The notes under the pieces are model-generated. The model had not been told where the DNA came from. It ran no database searches and saw only the letters and a list, made by a program, of their open reading frames with translations. Position numbers and translations under genes: made by a program. Of a stretch of 10,716 nt of DNA, positions 5,665 to 10,716 are shown one piece after another. Source of the DNA: an uncultured Flavonifractor sp. (GTDB taxonomy: Bacteria > Bacillota > Clostridia > Oscillospirales > Oscillospiraceae); assembly GCA_947384055.1 (NCBI GenBank), contig CANDFO010000077.1:1-10716 (forward strand). Reading direction: 5' to 3'. Within the stretch, counting starts at the first letter, position 1; each line of letters starts with the position of its first letter.

Positions 5665-6810
5665 ATGGCTGTCAACCGCTTTGTACTCAACGGCGTCTCC
5701 TATCACGGAAAGGGCGCCATCCAGGAGATCCCCGGCATTATCCAGAGCAAGGGCTTTCAGAAGGCGTTTATCTGCACCGACCCCGACCTGGTGAAGTTCG
5801 GCGTCACCAAGAAGGTTACGGACCTGCTGGATGCCAACGGCATGGCCTATGAGGTCTATTCCGACATCAAGCCCAACCCCACCATTGAAAACGTGGTCTC
5901 CGGCGTAGAGGCCTACAAAAACTCCGGCGCGGACTATATGATCGCCATTGGCGGCGGCTCCTCCATGGATACCGGCAAGGCCATCGGCATTATCATCAAT
6001 AACCCAGAGTTTGCCGACGTGCGCTCTCTGGAGGGCGTAGCCCCCACCAAGAACCGCACCGTGTTCACTATTGCGGTGCCCACCACCGCCGGCACCGCGG
6101 CGGAGGCCACCATCAACTACGTCATTACGGACGTGGAGAAGAAGCGCAAGTTCGTCTGTGTGGATGTCAACGACATCCCCGACGCCGCCATTGTGGACCC
6201 GGATATGATGTCCACTATGCCTAAGAGCCTCACCGCCGCCACCGGCATGGACGCCCTGACCCACGCCATTGAAGGCTACACCACCGCCGCGGCCTGGGCT
6301 CTGCCCGACTGCCTGAACCTGGAGGCCATCCGCCTGATCTCCGCCAACCTGCGCAAGGCCGTGGAGAACGACGACGCCGGCCGGGAGGGAATGGCCCTGG
6401 GACAGTTTGTCACCGGTATGGCCTTCTCCAATGTAGGCTTGGGCATTGCCCATTCCATGGCCCACACCCTGGGCGCGGTGTACGACACCCCCCACGGCGT
6501 AGCCTGCGCCATGATGCTTCCCATTGTCATGGAGTATAACCAGGACGCCACCGGCGAGAAGTTTAAGGCCATTGCCGAGGCTATGGGCGTGGATACCGCC
6601 GGCATGGATCAGGACGCCTACCGCAAGGCCGCCATCGACGCTGTGCGTCAGCTCTCCGTAGACGTGGGCATCCCCACCAAGCTGGAGGCGATGAAGGAGG
6701 AGGACCTGGACTTCCTGGCCGAGTCCGCCGCCGCCGACGCCTGCGCCCCTGGCAACCCCAAGGCCGCATCTATCGACGATTTTAAGGCCCTGTTCCGCAA
6801 GATTATGTAA
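5665..6810 (+). CDS. fucO: Iron-containing alcohol dehydrogenase, lactaldehyde reductase (FucO) type
   Basis: FucO-type enzymes reduce lactaldehyde to 1,2-propanediol (and the reverse) with NADH and Fe2+ in the cytoplasm. The 381 residues align end to end with E. coli FucO as I recall it, sharing stretches such as NNPEFADVRSLEG, TTAGTAAE, RKFVCVD, ALTHAIEGY, FSNVGLG and TPHGVA. The four metal ligands sit at the same numbers as in E. coli: Asp196, His200, His263 and His277. The dinucleotide loop GGGSSMD is at 96-102. The ATG at 5665 has GGAGGT eight bases upstream. The gene stands alone with its own promoter and is followed by two hairpins. The substrate could also be another short aldehyde or a diol such as propanediol, since the family is broad. 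The nearby mgsA makes a methylglyoxal-to-propanediol role plausible. Confidence 0.9.
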   Translation: MAVNRFVLNGVSYHGKGAIQEIPGIIQSKGFQKAFICTDPDLVKFGVTKKVTDLLDANGMAYEVYSDIKPNPTIENVVSGVEAYKNSGADYMIAIGGGSSMDTGKAIGIIINNPEFADVRSLEGVAPTKNRTVFTIAVPTTAGTAAEATINYVITDVEKKRKFVCVDVNDIPDAAIVDPDMMSTMPKSLTAATGMDALTHAIEGYTTAAAWALPDCLNLEAIRLISANLRKAVENDDAGREGMALGQFVTGMAFSNVGLGIAHSMAHTLGAVYDTPHGVACAMMLPIVMEYNQDATGEKFKAIAEAMGVDTAGMDQDAYRKAAIDAVRQLSVDVGIPTKLEAMKEEDLDFLAESAAADACAPGNPKAASIDDFKALFRKIM

Positions 6811-6833
6811 TTTTTTGAAGCCAAAGGGAAAAA

Positions 6834-6866
6834 GGGCGGGCGCTGTCTGTAAGACGGCGCCCGCCC
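6834..6866. terminator. GC-rich convergent terminator hairpin
   Basis: GGGCGGGCGC (6834-6843) pairs with GCGCCCGCCC (6857-6866). TGTC/GACG adds four pairs, one of them a wobble, and the loop is TGTAA. On the minus strand the stem is followed directly by TTTTT (6829-6833), so it can terminate transcription coming from the MATE side. In the plus direction it is a 3' hairpin for the dehydrogenase gene. Confidence 0.75.
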
Positions 6867-6870
6867 CAGC

Positions 6871-6903
6871 TTGTCGAAAAAGGCCAGAGGCCTTTTTCGA
6901 CAA
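6871..6903. terminator. Bidirectional terminator-like hairpin at the end of repeat copy 2
   Basis: TTGTCGAAAAAGGCC, loop AGA, GGCCTTTTTCGACAA: 15 perfect pairs. It is the counterpart of 4047-4077. One A-T pair there is a G-C pair here, so both sides of the stem changed together. Confidence 0.72.
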
Positions 6904-7014
6904 AGGGGATACGGCCTGCTGCGCGCACCCTTTGGGCACACTTGCAGGCTGAGCAGTGTCATTTTCGAGGCACATGTCCCCGAAAATGACCAATTTTGAC
7001 TTTATTTTGCCGCC
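6872..7014 (-). repeat. 143-nt dispersed repeat, copy 2 (inverted)
   Basis: This is the inverted copy of 3935-4077, with 134 of 143 positions identical and no gaps. Identity stops at GGCGGC (7009-7014 on the minus strand). The preceding hairpin arm present in copy 1 is missing, so this copy is truncated at its left end. Its terminator-like end faces the 3' end of the alcohol dehydrogenase gene, the same relation that copy 1 has to mgsA. Confidence 0.93.
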
Positions 7015-7218
7015 TATAAAAGAATGGTTCATGGACGGCCAAGGGCATCTCCTCCATCTTCAGCACCCGGAAACTGTTGATGCCGGTATCATCTTCAACA
7101 ATCAGGATACAGGGCACAGGACGGCCTCCCCGGTCAGTTTTGACGCAGCCGGACGAGATAAGACCGGTCCAGACAGTGTGCCTGGAGATTTTGAACAGGC
7201 TCTTATAAAATGTGCTGC
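7015..7218 (-). other. Unexplained remnant-like stretch between the repeat and the MATE gene
   Basis: This is about 200 bases with no start codon and ribosome site that I can support. On the minus strand one frame is open throughout and reads like protein (for example GGRPVPCILIVEDD and VLKMEEMPLAVHEPFF), then runs into the repeat and stops at 6959. The same frame overlaps the MATE gene out of frame at the other side. It could be a decayed gene fragment interrupted by the repeat, or a chance open frame in GC-rich DNA. I do not recognise a family. Confidence 0.3.
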
Positions 7219-8553
7219 TCAATATCCGTACCGCTTCCGGTACTTCAGCAGCAGTATAGCCGCCATAATCGTCCCCAGCAGCTCGGCCACCGGCGTGGCC
7301 AGCCACACGCCGGTGACGCCGCCCAGCAGGACGGGCATAATCTGAATACTGGCAACCGTGAACAGGAACGACCGGGAGAAGGCCAGCACGGCGGACACCA
7401 CCCCGTTGGACAGGGCGGTGAACATCCCGCTGGCAAAGACGTTCAGCCCCACGAACAGCAGAGCGATGGAGCACAGGCGGTTGCCCGTCACCGCCAGCTC
7501 ATACACCGGGCTGTCCGGCCGGGTGAAGATACCCACCAGGGGGACCGTCGCCAGAATAGAGATTACCGTACAGAGGACGGACACCCCGACGATGAATTTG
7601 ACGCTGAATCCCACCAGCTTTTTCAGCTTCTCATGGTTCTGCTCCCCGTGATAATAGGAGATCATGGGGGCCACGCCGTAGGAGTAGCCGATGAACAGGG
7701 CGCTGACGAACATCAATACATACATAATAATGGTGATGGCCGCCACGCCGTCCTCGCCTATGTATTTCAGCATCGCCAGGTTGAACAGCAGGGTGGTAAT
7801 GCCGGACACCAGGGAGGTGGCCAGCTCCGACATGCCGTTGGTGGAGGCGTGGAACAGCACACTCCCACGAAAAACCGGCTTTTCAAAGTGAAGCAGGTTT
7901 TCTTTCTTTCGGAATACCAGGAAGCCCACCACGGCGGTGATGGAGTAGCCCAGTCCGGTGGCGACAGCCGCCCCTTGGATACCCAGATCAAGCAGAGCGA
8001 TCAGAGCATAATCCAGAATGATGTTGGTCACGCCCCCCGCCACGGTGCAGATCAGAGACAGGGTGGACTTGTCGGCGGCGATCAGATAGAGGGAGAAGTT
8101 GTACATCAACAGGATGGGGATGGTGAACAGGAGATAATTGCTCAGATAGGTATGGCAGTAGCCAAACACCGCCGGGGAGAGGCCCATGGCCCCCAGCAGG
8201 GTGTCCATCAGGGTATAGCCCAACAGCATCATGGCGGCCCCCACCACCGCGTTGGTGAGGATCAGCAGAGTAAAATCCTGCCGGGCCTCCTGTTCCCGAT
8301 GTTCCCCCATCTTCTTCATGACTACGGCGCTGCCGCCGGTAGCCAGCATCCCGGATATGGCCGTAATCAGGGCGATGGCCGGGGCGGTGAGGTTGATGGC
8401 GGACAGGGCCTCCATACCGATTAAATTGGAGACAAACAGCCCGTCCACCATGGTGTAGAACGTGTTGAACACCGTCATGACAATGGTGGGGAAGGCAAAG
8501 CGCAGAATATTTCTGCCTGTAACAGGCAGGTGGTACGAGTCCAGCTTGTCCAT
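7219..8553 (-). CDS. MATE family multidrug/toxin exporter
   Basis: MATE transporters export cationic drugs or other metabolites across the cytoplasmic membrane, driven by Na+ or H+. The 444 residues fit the family's usual 440-460, with about twelve hydrophobic segments in two related halves. The N-terminal half starts with a typical stretch, FAFPTIVMTVFNTFYTMVDG (residues 19-38), followed by SNLIGMEALSAINL. The protein ends in a short basic tail, KYRKRYGY. It looks closest to the MepA-like clostridial branch. The ATG at 8553 is six bases after the stop of the hydrolase gene. Its ribosome site (GGAGGAATTAGG) overlaps the last codons of that gene, so translation is probably coupled. The substrate cannot be read from sequence. 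The operon partner suggests bile acids or a hydrolase product. Confidence 0.9.
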   Translation of the reverse strand: MDKLDSYHLPVTGRNILRFAFPTIVMTVFNTFYTMVDGLFVSNLIGMEALSAINLTAPAIALITAISGMLATGGSAVVMKKMGEHREQEARQDFTLLILTNAVVGAAMMLLGYTLMDTLLGAMGLSPAVFGYCHTYLSNYLLFTIPILLMYNFSLYLIAADKSTLSLICTVAGGVTNIILDYALIALLDLGIQGAAVATGLGYSITAVVGFLVFRKKENLLHFEKPVFRGSVLFHASTNGMSELATSLVSGITTLLFNLAMLKYIGEDGVAAITIIMYVLMFVSALFIGYSYGVAPMISYYHGEQNHEKLKKLVGFSVKFIVGVSVLCTVISILATVPLVGIFTRPDSPVYELAVTGNRLCSIALLFVGLNVFASGMFTALSNGVVSAVLAFSRSFLFTVASIQIMPVLLGGVTGVWLATPVAELLGTIMAAILLLKYRKRYGY

Positions 8554-8559
8554 GGTATC

Positions 8560-9558
8560 CTAATTCCTCCAGTCGATGTCCTGACCGTCCCCCAGGTCAA
8601 AATACTGCATTTCTGCTCCCTGTGCCGGGAGCCGGACGGCGGAAATACGCCGATTCTGGGCGGGGGCGAAATAGTACACGCCGCTCTCGGCGCACATGAC
8701 GCTGGTACAGAGGGTCTGCTCATACGCGTCGTAATTGGGGTCCGCTTTCGCCAGTCCCTCGGGGATGTCCACCGGGGCGAAAGCCCGGAACATCCGGGAT
8801 ACCCCGTCCAATTCGTCTTTCCCCCGGACGGCAAATTCTTTCATAAAGGCCAGCCGCACGAAGCGGGAGGGGGAGGAGTAATCTCCCGGCAGACCGGCGC
8901 CACCGCCCAGGCGCTCTCCGAACTCCCGGAGCTCGTGCCCCGCGATGGTCTGGGGGGCCTTGGGCAGGTTTGTGACCCCCACGAAGTTTCGCAGGTTGGT
9001 CCGCTGCCAGCGGTAGTCCGGGCTGTTGGTCAGCACACCGAGGGTCTCCCGATGGATGGTCAGGCCGCCCTCCTCCGGCTCAATGATAACCGTCTCCCCC
9101 GCCCGGTCGCTGAGGATATAGTGGGCGGGCAGGGGCTTTCCCTGGATGGGCTCGTCCACCAAGGTAATCCCCTCCAAAGCCTCTATGGCCTCCCCGACGC
9201 CGGTGCACCGGCTGAGCAGCCAGGCCAGCAGACGGCCCGGGTGGACAGCTGTTTTCCCCGGCCGGACAGTCTCCTCATAGACAGCGTACTCCGGAAAGTG
9301 GAGCAAGGCCCCCATCAAGCCGGCGGAGTTGACCCCGTCCACCAGGATGGGCTCCCCAAAGCCCAGCACTGCCATACCGGTGTAGCTGTATTCGCCGGGG
9401 GCCGCCCCCTCCCCGTGAAGTCCGGGGGCGCAGGGCATCCCCTGGGGCACACGGATGACCCGGTTGGCCGCCAGGTCTCCAAACTGGTCATAGGTCCGCC
9501 CCAAAAGGTGCCGTCTGTTCTCGGTCTCCCATGAAAAGCTGCTGCATCCAAAATCCAT
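8560..9558 (-). CDS. Choloylglycine hydrolase family enzyme (bile salt hydrolase / penicillin V acylase type)
   Basis: This is an N-terminal nucleophile hydrolase (MEROPS family C59) that cleaves linear amides, typically glycine- or taurine-conjugated bile salts or penicillin V. The 332 residues show the nucleophile Cys5 in MDFGCSSFSW, then Arg21 and Asp24 in GRTYD, Asn178 in LTNSP and Arg232 in SPSRF. These correspond to C2, R18, D21, N175 and R228 of the Clostridium perfringens enzyme. Three residues (DFG) lie between Met and Cys, so a short propeptide must be removed to free the cysteine, as in the Lysinibacillus sphaericus penicillin V acylase precursor (MLGCSS). The position of BSH Asn82 is His87 by hand alignment, so substrate preference is open. 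I chose the ATG at 9558 because of the AGGAGGT site seven bases upstream. The frame is open to an ATG at 9609 without a good ribosome site. It is the first gene of an operon with the MATE exporter. Confidence 0.88.
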   Translation of the reverse strand: MDFGCSSFSWETENRRHLLGRTYDQFGDLAANRVIRVPQGMPCAPGLHGEGAAPGEYSYTGMAVLGFGEPILVDGVNSAGLMGALLHFPEYAVYEETVRPGKTAVHPGRLLAWLLSRCTGVGEAIEALEGITLVDEPIQGKPLPAHYILSDRAGETVIIEPEEGGLTIHRETLGVLTNSPDYRWQRTNLRNFVGVTNLPKAPQTIAGHELREFGERLGGGAGLPGDYSSPSRFVRLAFMKEFAVRGKDELDGVSRMFRAFAPVDIPEGLAKADPNYDAYEQTLCTSVMCAESGVYYFAPAQNRRISAVRLPAQGAEMQYFDLGDGQDIDWRN

Positions 9559-9565
9559 TGTATTG

Positions 9566-9572
9566 ACCTCCT
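9566..9572 (-). promoter_or_regulatory. Ribosome binding site that fixes the hydrolase start
   Basis: AGGAGGT on the minus strand ends seven bases before the ATG at 9558. It decides against the in-frame ATG at 9609, and it places the catalytic cysteine at residue 5 rather than 22. Confidence 0.8.
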
Positions 9573-9634
9573 GTTTTGATTCTAGTTTTCCCCTTCGGCC
9601 TGTAATCATCCTCGGCGGGTGGTATAGTCAAAGC

Positions 9635-9798
9635 GGTTCAAAAGGAGCGATTTGCTCCTTTTGAACCCTGCGGCGAAAATCGCCGCAGGGTCCGCTCATG
9701 CGGCCCTGCTTTGGACTTCATAGACACCGCTGGCGTGCATTGCACGCTCCAGTGGGCCATTGGCCCTCTGGAGGAAAAAGCGCATGTTGCGCTTTTTC
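9635..9798 (+). ncRNA. Array of six consecutive hairpins upstream of cas3, function unknown
   Basis: Consecutive inverted repeats fill this stretch. H1 is 9635-9667, 14 pairs, GGTTCAAAAGGAGC with loop GATTT. H2 is 9666-9690, 11 pairs, loop AAA. H3 is 9685-9709, ten pairs with one bulged T, loop TCAT. H4 is 9730-9752, nine pairs with a two-base bulge, loop ATT. H5 is 9749-9771, nine pairs with one T-T mismatch, loop ATT. H6 is 9774-9798, 11 pairs, GAAAAAGCGCA with loop TGT. H2/H3 share the arm GCAGGG, and H4/H5 share CCAG. It may be a structured RNA, a leader for cas3, or a hairpin-repeat insertion. The strand is not established, and I do not recognise the family. Confidence 0.5.
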
Positions 9799-9982
9799 AA
9801 CTGCGGCGACTATATCATAAACCGTGTAGTTGCCACGCAGTCAAGAGGTATTTTAAACCTTTTGGAGGAAACAGAGAAAAAAAGTGGAGTGTGAGAGCGG
9901 AAGGATTATGCTGGAGGAATTTGAACGCTGGCTGAAGGAGTTTAACGTGTATTTCAAATGATCTAAAGAGGGGCTGCATCAA
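9799..9982 (+). other. Leader region before cas3, no firm promoter
   Basis: This links the hairpin array to cas3. It contains purine-rich ribosome-site-like runs (GGAGGAAA at 9864-9871) and one short open frame (9908-9961). The best promoter guess is TTGCCA (9830-9835), 16 bases, TTTAAA (9852-9857), which is weak. No CRISPR repeats are visible. Confidence 0.35.
9908..9961 (+). CDS. Possible 17-residue leader peptide before cas3
   Basis: An ATG at 9908 opens MLEEFERWLKEFNVYFK and stops at a TGA (9959-9961), 21 bases before the cas3 start. The peptide would be an amphipathic helix. The only ribosome-site-like sequence, GGAAGG, is three bases from the ATG, which is too close. A GTG at 9884 would give a 25-residue version with equally poor spacing. 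It may be a relic or chance. Confidence 0.2.
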   Translation: MLEEFERWLKEFNVYFK

Positions 9983-10670
9983 GTGATAGAAGAAAAATTT
10001 CTTGCTCACAGGTCAGAGGACAAACGGGAGCAGACGGTTCAAGCACACCTGAATGGGACAGCGGACCTGTGCGCCGGGTTTGCCGCAGCCTTTGGCGCGG
10101 AGGAACAGGGGCGGCTTGCTGGACTGGCCCATGATCTGGGAAAATATTCCGCCGCATTCCAGCGTCGGCTTGCGGGGAGCACAGAACATGTTGACCACGC
10201 CACCGCCGGCGCGGCGGAGTGCGGTAAATTGAATCAACTCAGCGCCGCCTTTGCCGTCGCGGGGCACCACGGTGGTCTGCCCGACGGCGGGGGGCAGGGC
10301 GACCACTATGAAGACAATACTCTTTGTGGCCGCATGAAAAAGGCTGCCTTGGGAAAGCTGGAGCCCTGCGATGCCTGGCGGCAGGAAGTTCAGCTGCCTG
10401 TGATTCCCCGGCAAGTGTTCCCTGGTCCTCTGGAGGAGATATTCTTTACCCGGATGCTCTATTCCTGTTTGGTCGACGCGGATTTTCTGGACACAGAGAC
10501 ATTTATGGCGGGGAAAGAACAGGAACGGGGCGGCGGGGACCCGATCGCGGTACTGGAGGACAGGCTTCTGTCCTATATCTCTCACTGGTTCCCGCCAAAA
10601 ACAGAACTGGACCGGGAGCGATGCGCCATGCTAGAGCACTGCATGGAACAGGGAGAACGTCAGCCTGCGG
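9983..10670 (+). CDS. cas3: CRISPR-associated Cas3, N-terminal HD nuclease part, truncated by contig end
   Basis: Cas3 is the nuclease-helicase of type I CRISPR-Cas that degrades target DNA after Cascade binding. About 229 genomic residues are present and cover the HD domain. Visible motifs are His22 in AHLNGTADL, His50-Asp51 in LAGLAHDLGKYSAAFQ, His72 in VDHATAGA, His95-His96 in AGHHGG, and a later acidic motif LVDADFLDTE (163-172). The wording is typical of Firmicute type I-C Cas3, but the subtype cannot be proven without the neighbours. The GTG start at 9983 has AAAGAGGGG nine bases upstream. The helicase half and the remaining cas genes should lie beyond the right end. The apparent stop at 10691-10693 and the last six residues come from sequencing adapter, so this is a partial gene, not a stand-alone 236-residue HD protein. 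Confidence 0.88.
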
Positions 10671-10716
10671 AGATCGGAAGAGCACACGTCTGAACTCCAG
10701 TCACTTACAGGAATCT
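10671..10716. other. Illumina TruSeq adapter with sample index (sequencing artefact)
   Basis: From 10671 the sequence begins AGATCGGAAGAG and follows the 34-base TruSeq read-1 adapter exactly to 10704. An eight-base index, TTACAGGA (10705-10712), and ATCT, the first bases of the constant segment that follows the index, come next. None of this is genomic. Confidence 0.97.

Noticed and set aside
4648..7032. A 794-residue minus-strand frame ending in the MinD domain
   Set aside because: Residues 1-548 are the antisense of the alcohol dehydrogenase gene plus repeat sequence. The MinD family start, ribosome site and promoter all point to the ATG at 5388.
7210..8424. 404-residue plus-strand open frame, rich in His, Gln and Gly
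   Set aside because: It is the antisense of the MATE gene. The opposite strand encodes a normal membrane transporter with operon context.
8530..9534. 334-residue plus-strand open frame
   Set aside because: It is antisense to the choloylglycine-hydrolase-family gene, which has all its catalytic residues.
9559..9609. A longer 349-residue hydrolase starting at 9609
   Set aside because: The extra 17 residues are polar and unlike a signal peptide, there is no good ribosome site there, and AGGAGGT sits just before the ATG at 9558.
9635..9798. CRISPR array upstream of cas3
   Set aside because: The hairpins differ from each other in sequence and length. There is no constant repeat and no regular spacer.
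9983..10693. A complete compact 236-residue HD nuclease
   Set aside because: The C-terminal residues and stop codon are encoded by sequencing adapter, so the gene is simply truncated.

Overview
The window looks like the end of an assembled contig from a GC-rich Firmicute of the class Clostridia, most likely a gut member of the Oscillospiraceae or a relative. This is inferred from the gene set (MinD beside mgsA, a bile-salt-hydrolase-family enzyme, a MATE exporter, a FucO-type alcohol dehydrogenase), the purine-rich AGGAGG-type ribosome sites, the sigma-A-like promoters and the abundance of GC-rich hairpins between genes. The last 46 bases are Illumina adapter, so the right end is artificial.

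Layout from left to right. Bases 1-54 are a long hairpin downstream of a very large Sel1-repeat protein (83-3583, minus), which has 30 back-to-back 36-residue repeats, most of them arranged in 108-residue modules. A near-consensus promoter precedes it. Bases 3849-4110 are a non-coding composite element made of consecutive hairpins. mgsA (4149-4565, minus) and a MinD-type ATPase (4648-5388, minus) follow as a likely minD-mgsA operon. Divergent from it is a FucO-like iron alcohol dehydrogenase (5665-6810, plus). Between this gene and the convergent MATE gene lies a second, inverted copy of the repeat (6872-7014), then an unexplained remnant. A choloylglycine-hydrolase-family enzyme (8560-9558, minus) and the MATE transporter (7219-8553, minus) form a tight operon. 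A run of six hairpins (9635-9798) and a short leader separate this operon from the 5' part of a cas3 gene (9983 on, plus), which is cut off by the adapter.

How the genes may work together. MgsA makes methylglyoxal, and FucO-type enzymes reduce lactaldehyde to 1,2-propanediol, so the two divergent units could belong to one overflow or detoxification route. However, the MgsA here lacks two residues that are catalytic in the E. coli enzyme. The hydrolase and MATE pair could deconjugate and export bile acids or another amide substrate. The cas3 fragment suggests that a type I CRISPR-Cas locus continues past the contig end.

The most novel feature is the repeat: two inverted 143-nt copies that differ at 9 positions, two of which form a compensatory base-pair change in a hairpin. 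Both copies lie, with the same relative orientation, at the 3' end of a gene. A possible third end is at base 1.
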